Shown: positions 42,066 to 50,557 of the stretch, in pieces | Position numbering within the stretch: the stretch's first letter is position 1 | Layout of the letters: every line of letters starts with the position of its first letter | From: DASRDZ01 sp035569495 | GTDB taxonomy: Bacteria; Chloroflexota; Dormibacteria; Aeolococcales; Aeolococcaceae | DNA: 64,000 nt | Direction: 5' to 3' | NCBI GenBank assembly: GCA_035569495.1 | Contig: DATMMX010000032.1 | Location: forward strand, 1-64,000 | Position numbers and translations under genes: made by a program | The notes under the pieces: model-generated | What the model was told of the DNA's origin: nothing | Seen by the model: the letters and a program-made list of their open reading frames with translations, nothing else | The model's database searches: none

Positions 42066-43232
42066 ATGGGCAAGGTCGAAGTCGTCTCCGCCGCCTCGCA
42101 CACCGAGGTCTCGCCCGACGTCTGGCGCCACTACGTCGACCCCGAGTTCCGCGCCTTCGTCCCCACGGTCACCACCGTCGACGGCAGCGCAGCCTGGGTC
42201 ATGCCGGTCACTGACCAGGTGGTCCAGATGCCGCGCAACCTCTTCCTGTCCAGGGACGGCAGGGCGGTCGACGCGGTGCAGTACGGCATCGGCCTGCCCG
42301 GCACCGGCGACGGCGCCCAGCGCCTGCGCGAGCTGGACGGCGACGGCATCGACGCCGAGGTGCTGCTGCCGCCGTTCTTCGGCGTTCGCCGCCTGCCCCG
42401 GCTGCCCGCCGAAGCCTCGATCGCCGTGGCCAGGGGCTACAACGACTGGCTGTCGCAGGAGTACACGGCGGCCGACCCGAGCCGGCTCATCGGCGTCGGC
42501 CTGCTGCCCGCGTCAAGCCTCCAGGACTCGCTCGACGAGCTCGCTCGCGTCGCGGCGCTGCCCGGCGTGCGCGGACTGCAGCTGCAGCAGTGGCCCAACG
42601 GCAGCGGCGGACCCGCCCCCGAGGACGACGCCTTCTGGACCCAGGCGGTGAAGCTCGGCGTTGCCATGGTGGCGCATGCCGAATTCGGCGGCGGGATCGT
42701 CGAGGACCCGGCGCGGATGGGTGCCAACGAGGGCACCGGCATCATGTTCACCATCAACTTCCTGACCACCAAGGGCGGCGCGCCGTACTCGGCGTCGCAG
42801 CTGATGACCACCGGCGTCTTCGACCGCATCCCCGACCTGCGCGTGTACTACGTGCACGACCGCATCGCCTGGGTCGAGTACTGGGCGGAGCAGGCCGACG
42901 ACCACTACATGCGCCACCGCCACTGGGCCGGCTCCGACATGCCCCACCCGCCGAGCCACTACGTCAAGAACAACCTGATGCACAACTTCGCCGTCGATCG
43001 CACCGGGCTGCAGATCCGCGACATGCTCAACCTCGACAACGTGATGTGGTCGCGCATCTTCCCAGCCGCGCACGGGACGTGGCCGCGGACCGCCGCAGCG
43101 CTCGGCGACCAGTTCGCCGCCGCGGGCGTGTCCGACGACGAGAAGCGGCGCATCCTCGGCGGCAACGCGGTGTCGTTCTTCGGGCTGTCGGGGGTCCCCG
43201 CGGAGCTGAGCTCGAGCCTCGCCAGGCCCTGA
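42066..43232 (+). CDS. Amidohydrolase-fold paralogue with altered metal site
   Basis: The product has 388 residues from ATG 42066, co-transcribed with and clearly related to the preceding gene (ARGYNDWLSQEYTAADPSRL is nearly shared). Key positions have changed. The first site is SAASHTEV where the neighbour has STDSH. VAHAEF replaces CSHGSF. HDRIAWVEYW replaces AETFCGW. WSRIFPAAH replaces WSTDFPH, which removes the catalytic aspartate. It may be a catalytically altered or inactive partner, perhaps a heteromer subunit. Its length and reading frame are intact, so it is under selection rather than decaying. Confidence 0.82.
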   Translation: MGKVEVVSAASHTEVSPDVWRHYVDPEFRAFVPTVTTVDGSAAWVMPVTDQVVQMPRNLFLSRDGRAVDAVQYGIGLPGTGDGAQRLRELDGDGIDAEVLLPPFFGVRRLPRLPAEASIAVARGYNDWLSQEYTAADPSRLIGVGLLPASSLQDSLDELARVAALPGVRGLQLQQWPNGSGGPAPEDDAFWTQAVKLGVAMVAHAEFGGGIVEDPARMGANEGTGIMFTINFLTTKGGAPYSASQLMTTGVFDRIPDLRVYYVHDRIAWVEYWAEQADDHYMRHRHWAGSDMPHPPSHYVKNNLMHNFAVDRTGLQIRDMLNLDNVMWSRIFPAAHGTWPRTAAALGDQFAAAGVSDDEKRRILGGNAVSFFGLSGVPAELSSSLARP

Positions 43233-43310
43233 CCAGGCCCTGACGGCCGCTCCGCCGCTCCCGGATTGCCACGGTTGGCTCACTTGGTGCAACATCGTCG
43301 GTATCACGTT

Positions 43311-43325
43311 GTCTAGGAGGTAGAC
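43311..43325 (+). promoter_or_regulatory. Small inverted repeat in the leader of the surface-protein gene
   Basis: GTCTA (43311-43315) and TAGAC (43321-43325) flank GGAGG, forming a five-base stem with a Shine-Dalgarno-like loop 55 bases before the GTG start. It could be a protein site or an RNA hairpin. Confidence 0.25.
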
Positions 43326-43336
43326 ACTCACCACAG

Positions 43337-43384
43337 ATGCCGCCCCGGGGCAGAGACGGCGGCAGAGGAGGCGACACGCTGTGA
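43337..43384 (+). CDS. Possible 15-codon upstream ORF
   Basis: ATG 43337 starts a 15-codon frame rich in Gly and Arg (MPPRGRDGG...). Its TGA at 43382-43384 overlaps the GTG start of the surface-protein gene at 43381. The arrangement repeats that at 15942-15971. There is no close ribosome site, so translation is uncertain. Confidence 0.2.
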   Translation: MPPRGRDGGRGGDTL

Positions 43385-44259
43385 CCAAAGGTCAAGGGAA
43401 TGCGCTGAGACGGGCGGGGGGAACCGCGTGCGGGCTGGCCGCGGCGGTCGCCATGCTGGCGCTGGCCACAGCCACGCCGGCGGCGGCGGGGCCGGGCGGC
43501 AAGGGCAGCAGCGGCAGCGGCGCCGGCAACAACAAGGGGGACGTCTGGGTCGACGCGGCCGGCCAGGGCCAGGTGGGCCAAGAGAACGACCCCCACCTGG
43601 GCTGCAACGACATCGCCGTCTGGGGCGCCGCGCTCAACGACGCCTCGGGACCGTTCGCCATCCAGGGCTGGGCGCCCTCCGGCGGCAAGGAGACCGACTA
43701 CTCGGCCACCTGGCACTACGACACCGGCGCCGGGGGCAGCCAGGTGATCGCGGTGGTGCCGGTGCACACGCTGATCGCCAACGCCATGGCCGCCGGCGAC
43801 GCCCCGGTCAACAAGCAGGGCTTCCACTTCAAGCTCGACCTCGAAGACCCGCGCACCGGCGCCAGCGTCGGCGACGACAAGTACAAGGTCTTCTGGGTGG
43901 ACTGCGGCGTGACCCGGACGGGCACCACGCCGACGCCGACCCCGAGCCCGACGCCCGCGACCTCCACGCCAACTCCGACTCCCAGCGGTGGCGTTGGCGG
44001 CGCGACGCCCACACCGACCCCGGGCGGTGGCGTCGGCGGCCTCACCCCGACGCCCACGCCCACGCCGGCGAGCGGTGTCGAGGGCATCACCACGGGGCCG
44101 GGCGCCACGCCGGGCAGCGGAGTGGCCGCGGCCATCGGCGGCAGCGGCGCGTCCATCCCCTTCACCGGGACGGTGCTGCCCCTCGGTCTGGCCGGTGGCC
44201 TGGCCGCGGGCGGCCTGGGTTTGCTCGGCCTGAGCCGCCGCCGCCGCAACAAGACCTGA
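43381..44259 (+). CDS. Secreted surface protein with Thr-Pro repeats and sortase-type tail
   Basis: The product has 292 residues from GTG 43381 with GGAGG ten bases upstream. Signal peptide: basic start and AAAVAMLALATATPAAA core. Residues 55-180 form one beta-rich domain (LGCNDIAVWGAAL, SATWHYDTG, YKVFWVDCG) with two cysteines. A Thr-Pro-rich spacer with repeated TPTPTP and GGVGG units follows. The end is IPFTG, a hydrophobic helix and RRRRNKT, which fits a variant LPXTG cell-wall sorting signal. It is likely displayed outside a single-membrane cell. The function of the globular part is unknown, and no sortase gene is in the window. Confidence 0.75.
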   Translation: MTKGQGNALRRAGGTACGLAAAVAMLALATATPAAAGPGGKGSSGSGAGNNKGDVWVDAAGQGQVGQENDPHLGCNDIAVWGAALNDASGPFAIQGWAPSGGKETDYSATWHYDTGAGGSQVIAVVPVHTLIANAMAAGDAPVNKQGFHFKLDLEDPRTGASVGDDKYKVFWVDCGVTRTGTTPTPTPSPTPATSTPTPTPSGGVGGATPTPTPGGGVGGLTPTPTPTPASGVEGITTGPGATPGSGVAAAIGGSGASIPFTGTVLPLGLAGGLAAGGLGLLGLSRRRRNKT

Positions 44260-44272
44260 TCCGTTGACGTGT

Positions 44273-44300
44273 GGGCGGGGTGTCGAAGTGCACCCCGCCC
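44273..44300. terminator. GC-rich hairpin after the surface-protein gene
   Basis: GGGCGGGGTG (44273-44282) pairs perfectly with CACCCCGCCC (44291-44300) across an eight-base loop, 14 bases after the stop codon. There is no T run, so it may be a terminator of the GC-rich type or an mRNA-protecting hairpin. Confidence 0.5.
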
Positions 44301-44372
44301 GCTTCGTCCGGCGTGTAACGCGCCCCCCTATTCCCTTGCGACAGAAGGCGATTCGGAGGCTCGGCACACGCA

Positions 44373-44894
44373 ATGGTCCACTTCACGCGCATGGTTCCGG
44401 CTGCCCACAAACTCCTGCTCATCGCGCCCGCCGCAGGGCTTGCAATGCTGATCGCCGCATGCGGTGGCACGGCATACGGCGGCACGTCGACGACCGGCGG
44501 CGTCGCCGGAGCGAATGCAACCGCAGCACCGGTGGTCGCGACCGTCGCGGTGAGTGCGTCGAGCCTCGGCCAGATCCTCACCGACGACAAGGGGCGCACC
44601 CTCTACCTGTTCGAGAAGGACACCGCCACCATGTCGGCGTGCGCAGGGGCGTGCGCGTCGGCGTGGCCGCCGTTCACGAGTGGCGCGGCGCCCATTGCCG
44701 GAAGCGGGGCAACCGCGAGCGTGCTCACCACCGTGACGCGCGGCGACGGCAGCAAGCAGGTGACGTACAACGGACACCCGCTGTACTACTACGCCGGCGA
44801 CCAGAAGCCCGGTGACACCAGTGGCCAGAACCTCGACCAGTTCGGCGGCAGCTGGTACGTTCTCTCGCCCGCGGGCATGCAGATCGGCAACTAG
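44373..44894 (+). CDS. Lipoprotein with secreted-repeat domain (COG4315 type)
   Basis: The product has 173 residues; GGAGG lies about 16 bases before the ATG. A lipoprotein signal ends in LIAACGG, with Cys near residue 31 as the lipid site. Two copies of the family repeat follow: ILTDDKGRTLYLFEKD...CAGACASAWPPF and VTYNGHPLYYYAGD..PGDTSGQ. The last segment is FGGSWYVLSPAG. Family members are surface lipoproteins of unclear function seen in many Actinobacteria and Chloroflexi. It is convergent with the EAL response-regulator gene. Confidence 0.88.
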   Translation: MVHFTRMVPAAHKLLLIAPAAGLAMLIAACGGTAYGGTSTTGGVAGANATAAPVVATVAVSASSLGQILTDDKGRTLYLFEKDTATMSACAGACASAWPPFTSGAAPIAGSGATASVLTTVTRGDGSKQVTYNGHPLYYYAGDQKPGDTSGQNLDQFGGSWYVLSPAGMQIGN

Positions 44895-44905
44895 GGCTTC
44901 GTCGG

Positions 44906-46078
44906 CTACGCCAACGGCCCGGGCCTCCCCAGGTAGTACCCCTGGGCGAAGGGCACCCCCAGCTCGCGCAGCGCGGCCAGCTCGGCGGCGGTCTCCACGC
45001 CCTCGCCGAGCAGGCAGGTGCCGACCGACTCGCCGAACGAGATCAGGCCGCTGGCCAGGGCGCGGCGGGAGCGGTCGGTGTCGATGCCCTGGGTCAGGCT
45101 GATGTCCAGCTTGATCAGGTCGGGCGACAGCGAGAGGATGTGGCGCAGGCTGGCGAATCCCGAGCCGGCGTCGTCGATGGCCAGGCGCACGCCGCGCTCG
45201 CGCAGCGGTGCCAGCGCGACCACGAGCTGGCCGTAGTCGGCGATCGGCGCGTGCTCGGTGATCTCCAGGTACACGCGCTCCGGCGCGACGCTGAGCAGCA
45301 CCGGGATGAGCCGCTCGGACAGCGCCGAGGTCGGGCCGACGTTGACCGAGAGGTAGGTGTCGGGCGGCAGCTCGTCGAAGGCCTGCAGGGCGAGGCGGAT
45401 GGCCATCAGCTCGAGGTCGACGCTCAGCCCGACCATCTCGGCGTCGGCGAACCAGTCCGCCGGCGACCGCGACGGATCGTCGCAGAAGCGGGCCAGCGCC
45501 TCGAAGCCCACCGTCCTCCCCGAGTCCAGCTCGACGATCGGCTGGAACACCATGTTCATGCGCTCTCTGTCCAGAACCGAGCGGATGGCGGCGAGGCGGC
45601 GACGCTGCCCCTCCTTGGCGTTGTGGTCGAGGGCCAGGTGTTCGCGCAGCGCGTCGACCACCGCGGGCGCCAGCACCGGCGACAGCGAGGGCATGCCGCG
45701 CGCCGCCTTGTGCAGCGCCTCGACGATCTGCTCGGCGGTCGCGCCCTTGACCAGGTAGCCGACCGCGCCGGCGGTGAGCATCTCGGTGACCGCGCCACGG
45801 TCGGCGTATGCGGAGAGCGCCAGCACGCGCGTCGAGGGCTGCAGCTCCCTGAGCTTGCGCACCGCGCCGACGCCGCCGGTTCCCGGCATGCGCACGTCCA
45901 TGACCACGACGTGCGGCCGCTGCTCCAGGCAGACCGCGATCGCCTCCTCGCCGGTGCACGCCGTGCCCACCAGCTCGAACGCCGGCTGCAGGCCGATGAT
46001 GTCGGCGAGCACCTCGCGGATCGACGGGTCGTCGTCGCTGACCACGATGCGGATCGGGGCGGTGGCGACCGCGTTCAC
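44906..46078 (-). CDS. Response regulator with EAL c-di-GMP phosphodiesterase output
   Basis: The product has 390 residues from GTG 46078, which overlaps the kinase stop as GTGA. The receiver domain (about 8-125) has the DDDPS acidic pocket, phospho-acceptor Asp in MDVRMPG, Ser/Thr switch LALSAY and the LVKG lysine. The EAL domain (about 140-385) keeps its active-site set: EALAR, VNVG, EITEH, DDAGSG, IKLD, GEGVE and AQGYYLG. It should hydrolyse cyclic-di-GMP in the cytoplasm when phosphorylated by the adjacent kinase. There is no DNA-binding domain, so the signal acts through the second messenger rather than transcription. Confidence 0.92.
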   Translation of the reverse strand: MNAVATAPIRIVVSDDDPSIREVLADIIGLQPAFELVGTACTGEEAIAVCLEQRPHVVVMDVRMPGTGGVGAVRKLRELQPSTRVLALSAYADRGAVTEMLTAGAVGYLVKGATAEQIVEALHKAARGMPSLSPVLAPAVVDALREHLALDHNAKEGQRRRLAAIRSVLDRERMNMVFQPIVELDSGRTVGFEALARFCDDPSRSPADWFADAEMVGLSVDLELMAIRLALQAFDELPPDTYLSVNVGPTSALSERLIPVLLSVAPERVYLEITEHAPIADYGQLVVALAPLRERGVRLAIDDAGSGFASLRHILSLSPDLIKLDISLTQGIDTDRSRRALASGLISFGESVGTCLLGEGVETAAELAALRELGVPFAQGYYLGRPGPLA

Positions 46079-47871
46079 ACCGCCGCCGCCAGCGCCTCGG
46101 CCACTGCCGCGGGCCGTCCGCCCGCGGGCAGCCAGACCTCGACCACGGTGCCGTGCGCCGCCGCGCCGTAGATGCGGCACCACCCGCCGGCCAGCTCGGC
46201 GCGCTCGCGCATGGTGACCAGGCCGAGGTGGCCGATCGACGAGCCGTCGCTGTTGCCGGAGTCGATGCCGACGCCGTCGTCCTCGATGCACAGGCGGACG
46301 CCGCCGCCGTTGTCGTCGAGGGTGACCGTCACCTGGGCGGCGCCGGAGTGCTTGCGGACGTTGGTGAGCGCCTCCTGGGCGATGCGGAAGAGCGCGACCC
46401 GCGTGTTCTGGTCAGGTTCGGCCGAAAGCTGGTTGTCGATGCGGTAGGCGATGTTCGACTCCGGCGCCCACTGCTCGAAGTATTCGGTGAGCGCCGCGCT
46501 CAACCCGGCGCGGTCGAGCGACGGCGGGCGGAGCTGGAAGAGCAGGTTGCGCAGGCGCTCCACCGCGCCCTCGAGGTTGGCCTGCAGCTTGGCCAGCTGC
46601 TCTTCGCTCGCCGGGTCGGTCTGCTGCTGGCGGATCAGGCTGACCCGCATGATCGACGCGGCGATCAGCTGCACCGAGTCGTCGTGCACGTCGGAGGCGA
46701 TGCGGCGGCGCTCCTCCTCCTGGGCGGTGACCAGCTTGTCGAGCAGGCGGCGGCGCTGGGCGTCGACGATCTCGATCTCGGCCAGGCTGCCGCTGAGCCG
46801 CGCCTCGGCCTCGCGGCGCTGGGTCAGCTCCTGGTCGATGGCGGCCATCAGCTCGTTGAACGACGCCGCCAGCGCTGCCACCTCGCGCGGCCCGGAGACC
46901 GCCAGCGGGGTGAAGGCCGCGGCCGGTTGCGCCCCCCGCACTCCGGCCTCCAGCCGCACCATGGGGCGGGCGATGCGGCGGTAGACCAGCAGCAGCGCCA
47001 TCAGCACCACCACCGCGCCGCCGACGATCACCGCGATGTCGCGGCTGGCCAGGCTGCGCGCGTCGGCCAGCGCCACCACGGCGCTCTCGCCGGCGTAGAC
47101 GTGCCAGCCGACGCCGGGCACGGTCGCGGTGCCGTAGAGGCGGGTGGTGCCGTCCACGTCGGAGCGCTCGGTGTTGCCGGCGCCCCGCGCGAAGGCGGTG
47201 CCCACCAGCGAGGTGCCGCTCCAGGCGGCGGGGTGGATGGAGCGCGACAGCGCGCTGTTCTGGTCCGCGCTGGTGAGCAGGAACTCGTAGTGCGTCGGTC
47301 CCCCGAGGGTGGTGGCCAGGCCGCCCGCCGCGGGGGCGAGGTCGATGGCGCCGACCACCACGCCGCCGCCCGCGATCGGCGCGGTGCTGACCGCCACCTG
47401 GTTGCCGGTCACCGGGTCGACGTAGGGTGCCAGCAGCGCCGGAGTCTGCAGCGCGCTGCTGAACCATGGCGCCGACGCGTAGCTGAGGCCGCGCGCGTGG
47501 GTGGAGGAGGAGCAGGCGATGGCGCCGTCGGGCTGCACCACGTCGAGATGGCCGGTGGTGAACGGGCCGACGCCGGTGAAGTTGAGCGTGCACCTGGCTC
47601 CGGCGCGGAAGAGCCCGGAGAGCCCGGGCGTCCCCGCGGTGGCGGCGACGCCGGCGCGGAGATCCCTGATGTCGGTGGCGATGCCGGCCGCCGCGGTCTG
47701 CGCCGCGTAGGACGTCTCCGTGTTGACCGTCCGGCGGGCGTAGCCGTCCGACTGCACGGTGGTGTAGATCGCGCCCGCGGCGAGGGCGGCGACGAACAGG
47801 CCGGTCAGCGCGAGAACGTGGGCTCGCAACGACCAGCCGCCGAGACGGTGTCTGCCCTGACCGTTCGACAT
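46075..47871 (-). CDS. Membrane sensor histidine kinase (NarL type)
   Basis: The product has 598 residues. Transmembrane helix 1 is near 20-40; an extracellular sensor of about 230 residues resembles a double-Cache fold (STHARGLSYASAPWF, YVDPVTGNQVAVS); helix 2 is near 278-298, followed by HAMP (RRIARPMVRLEAG). The HisKA_3 histidine box is EEERRRIASDVHDD near residue 390. The ATPase has N-box QEALTNVRKHSG, then EDDGVG and GLVTMRERAELAGG. It probably senses a small molecule outside. The NarL-type kinase would normally drive a LuxR-type regulator, yet its coupled partner is a receiver-EAL protein. Confidence 0.93.
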   Translation of the reverse strand: MSNGQGRHRLGGWSLRAHVLALTGLFVAALAAGAIYTTVQSDGYARRTVNTETSYAAQTAAAGIATDIRDLRAGVAATAGTPGLSGLFRAGARCTLNFTGVGPFTTGHLDVVQPDGAIACSSSTHARGLSYASAPWFSSALQTPALLAPYVDPVTGNQVAVSTAPIAGGGVVVGAIDLAPAAGGLATTLGGPTHYEFLLTSADQNSALSRSIHPAAWSGTSLVGTAFARGAGNTERSDVDGTTRLYGTATVPGVGWHVYAGESAVVALADARSLASRDIAVIVGGAVVVLMALLLVYRRIARPMVRLEAGVRGAQPAAAFTPLAVSGPREVAALAASFNELMAAIDQELTQRREAEARLSGSLAEIEIVDAQRRRLLDKLVTAQEEERRRIASDVHDDSVQLIAASIMRVSLIRQQQTDPASEEQLAKLQANLEGAVERLRNLLFQLRPPSLDRAGLSAALTEYFEQWAPESNIAYRIDNQLSAEPDQNTRVALFRIAQEALTNVRKHSGAAQVTVTLDDNGGGVRLCIEDDGVGIDSGNSDGSSIGHLGLVTMRERAELAGGWCRIYGAAAHGTVVEVWLPAGGRPAAVAEALAAAV

Positions 47872-48070
47872 GGGGATGGACCTCAGGTGATGACCGCGGG
47901 GGCGCCTCCCGCGGGGGCCCAGCGCATTCTTGAACCGCCCCCACCCCCAGGATTGGGGGGTAACCCGGCCGTTGCCACTTCGCGACCGGATCAGCGTTGC
48001 CTTCGGAACACCCGCTGCTCAATGTTCGAGTTTTTGAACTGACCAGCAGTCAGAACCGCGGACCGCGGGG
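47872..48070. other. Divergent intergenic region with a hairpin
   Basis: The 199 bases between the kinase and the BNR-repeat gene. ACCCCC (47943-47948) and GGGGGT (47956-47961) form a six-base stem with a seven-base loop; a C/G-rich block precedes it near 47897-47917. No gene or clear promoter box is visible. Confidence 0.4.
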
Positions 48071-49816
48071 GTGGTTGGCGGCAACGTCGGGGACCGTCGC
48101 GCGGTCCCTCTGGTCGTGGCCCCAATCATTTCTGCTCCCGCCCACAATTCGCGCGCCCGTACGGTGCGCCTCGCCGCGGTCGCCCTGGCGGCGGCCGGTC
48201 TCGCCGCATCCGCGCTGAGCGGCCTCGCCTCGACGGTCGGCAGCGCGCCCGCGGGGAGCAACGTCTTCACCATCTACAGCCCGCCCGCGGACTCCGCCGG
48301 CGCGCACACCGGCGAGGAGCCGTCGATCGGCGCCGACTGGAAGACGGGCGCGGTCATGTACCAGTCGCTGCTGACCACCTATCGCGTGACCTTCGACAGC
48401 GCGAAGACCCCGGCGGCAACGTGGACCGACGTCAGCGCACCGCTCACCTCGCGGCAGTCGCTCGACCCCATCCTCTTCACCGACAGGGACACCGGCCGCA
48501 CCATCGTGTCGCAGCTCGCCGGCCAGTGCAGCCTCTCCGAGTACAGCGACGACGACGGCGCCACCTGGACTCCCGACGAGGGCTGCGGGCCGCCGTCCGG
48601 CGTCGACCACCAGTCGGTCGGTGGCGGCCCCTTCGCCGCGCCGCTGACCGGCGGCGCGATCTACCCGCACGCGGTGTACTACTGCTCGCAGGCGGTGGCG
48701 GCGGCGTTCTGCGCGATGAGCCCAGACGGCGGCGTGACCTACGCCACCGGCGTGCCCATCTACTCGCTGGCCCAGTGCGGCGGCCTGCACGGCCACGTGC
48801 GCGTCGGTCCCGACGGCACCGCGATCGTCCCCAACCAGGCCTGCGCGCCCGCGCCGGTCACCGGCGGCGTCACCGCCGCGGCGGGAGCCGGGGGCAGCTT
48901 CCCCAACCAGGCCGCGGTGGTGTCGACGGACAACGGCGTAACCTGGACCGTCAACGTCATCCCCGACAGCGTGGCCACCTCGCGCAGCGACCCCGCGGCC
49001 GCCGCCGACAGCGCCGGCACCTGGTTCTTCGGCTACGAGGGCGCGGTGCTCGACGGCGGCGGCACCCAGGTCGGCGGCCATCCCATGATCAGCACCTCGA
49101 AGGACGGCGGCACCACCTGGTCGCCCTCGGTCGACGTCGGCGCCGTGATGGGTCTGCAGAACGTCACCTTTCCCGAGGTGATCGCCGGTGACCCCGGGCG
49201 CGCCGCCTACGCCTTCCTCGGCAGTCCCACCGCGGGCAACCCCGAGATGCAGACCTTCCAGGGCCTCTGGTACCTCTACGTCGCCCTCACCTACGACGGT
49301 GGCGCCACCTGGACGGTGCAGAACCTCACGCCCGGCGACCCCGTCGAGCGCGGCTGCATGTTCCTGGCCGGCAACGGCGACTGCCCCAGCCCCGCCAAGC
49401 GCAACCTCTACGACTTCATGGACGTCACCGCCGACAAGGACGGCCACGTCCTCATCGGCTACGCGGACGGCTGCAGCGGCACCTGCGACACCCAGCAGTC
49501 CGCTCCCTGCGACGACGCCGCGTGCGACAAGGGCGCCACCGGCAGCACCGACCACCTGGCCTCGATCGCGCGGCTGACCTGCGGGCGCGGGCTGGTGGCG
49601 GCGCAGGACAGCGCGATGAGCTGCGGCGGTGGCAGCACCGCCGCACCGCAACCGCAACCGGGCGCGTCGCCGCCGGACGGGTCGCCTCCGGTCACCGCGG
49701 CGATCGGCATTCCCAACACGGCGGGTCCGGCGCCCGCCGCCGCGCTGCCGTCGCTGGCGGCGCTGGGCATCGCGCTCGGGGCCGGGCCGTGGCGGCGCCG
49801 CAGGCGGTCCGGCTAG
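48071..49816 (+). CDS. Secreted BNR/sialidase-fold repeat protein with C-terminal anchor
   Basis: The product is up to 581 residues from GTG 48071; GTG 48116 would give a more standard signal peptide (AVALAAAGLAASALS). The body shows bacterial-neuraminidase-type repeats: SDDDGATWTPDE, STDNGVTWTV, STSKDGGTTWSPS and TYDGGATWTV. These mark a six-bladed propeller, but the arginine triad of true sialidases is not evident. The C-terminus has a Pro/Ala spacer, a hydrophobic stretch and RRRRRSG, so it is probably membrane-held on the outside. Its ligand is unknown. Next downstream are the sigma and anti-sigma genes. Confidence 0.75.
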   Translation: MVGGNVGDRRAVPLVVAPIISAPAHNSRARTVRLAAVALAAAGLAASALSGLASTVGSAPAGSNVFTIYSPPADSAGAHTGEEPSIGADWKTGAVMYQSLLTTYRVTFDSAKTPAATWTDVSAPLTSRQSLDPILFTDRDTGRTIVSQLAGQCSLSEYSDDDGATWTPDEGCGPPSGVDHQSVGGGPFAAPLTGGAIYPHAVYYCSQAVAAAFCAMSPDGGVTYATGVPIYSLAQCGGLHGHVRVGPDGTAIVPNQACAPAPVTGGVTAAAGAGGSFPNQAAVVSTDNGVTWTVNVIPDSVATSRSDPAAAADSAGTWFFGYEGAVLDGGGTQVGGHPMISTSKDGGTTWSPSVDVGAVMGLQNVTFPEVIAGDPGRAAYAFLGSPTAGNPEMQTFQGLWYLYVALTYDGGATWTVQNLTPGDPVERGCMFLAGNGDCPSPAKRNLYDFMDVTADKDGHVLIGYADGCSGTCDTQQSAPCDDAACDKGATGSTDHLASIARLTCGRGLVAAQDSAMSCGGGSTAAPQPQPGASPPDGSPPVTAAIGIPNTAGPAPAAALPSLAALGIALGAGPWRRRRRSG

Positions 49817-49903
49817 CCTGACGCATCCGACCGCGCCCGCCGCCCGTATCCATTCTGAAAGGCCGGCGAGGCGGGCTGTCGCTCGCCACCGCGAGGGAGC
49901 ATC

Positions 49904-50557
49904 ATGCAGGCGTGCCGCGCAGCGCAGGAACCCGCACCGGGCGCTGTCGCCGTGGGTGAGGCGGGCGGCAGTCCGCCGACGCCCGCCGCACTGGGTGCGA
50001 TGGACGATGACGCCGCGCTGCTCGCCCTGGCCGCCGGCGCCACCGACGCCATGGCCGTCCTCTACGACCGCCACGGCGCCGCCGCCTACCGCACCGCCAT
50101 GATCCTGCTCCGCGAGCCCGCCTCCGCCGAGGAGGTGGTCCAGGAGGCCTTTCTTGCGGTGTGGCGCAACCGTGGACGCTTCGATCCGGGCAGGGGCAGC
50201 TTTCGCCCCTGGCTGCTGAGCATCGTGCGCAACCGCGCCCGCGACCGCATCCGCGCCCGCCGGGTGCGCCCGGAGAGCGCTGACGACCGCTGGGACACGC
50301 CGAGCGACGCCGTCGACGTGTGGGAGGAGGTCAGCGCCGAGGCCGAGCGCCAGCGGGTGCGCCGCGCCCTGTCGTCGCTGCCCGGCGACATGCGCCGCAT
50401 GTTCGGCCTCGCCTTCTACGAGGGGTTCTCGCAGAGCGAGATCAGTGCCCGGCTGGAGATGCCGCTGGGCACGGTGAAGTCGAAGATGCGGCGCGGGTTG
50501 CAGCGGCTGCGCAGCCTGCTGGTCGAGCCCTCCGGCGACGCGGAGGGCTCGCCGTGA
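49904..50557 (+). CDS. ECF-type sigma-70 factor
   Basis: The product has 217 residues from ATG 49904 with GGAG before it. About 35 residues of Ala/Gly/Pro-rich sequence precede region 2 (LYDRHGAAAYRTAMILL, then AEEVVQEAFLAVWRN.RFDPGRG). Region 4 is LSSLPGDMRRMFGLAFYEGFSQSEISARLEMPLGTVKSKMRRGL in order. It directs RNA polymerase to an unknown regulon. The stop overlaps the start of the anti-sigma gene (GTGA). The neighbouring surface proteins are plausible targets. Confidence 0.93.
   Translation: MQACRAAQEPAPGAVAVGEAGGSPPTPAALGAMDDDAALLALAAGATDAMAVLYDRHGAAAYRTAMILLREPASAEEVVQEAFLAVWRNRGRFDPGRGSFRPWLLSIVRNRARDRIRARRVRPESADDRWDTPSDAVDVWEEVSAEAERQRVRRALSSLPGDMRRMFGLAFYEGFSQSEISARLEMPLGTVKSKMRRGLQRLRSLLVEPSGDAEGSP

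Noticed and set aside
48071..49816. True sialidase
   Set aside because: BNR-type Asp boxes are present, but I could not identify the arginine triad or catalytic Tyr/Glu set, so only the fold is claimed.
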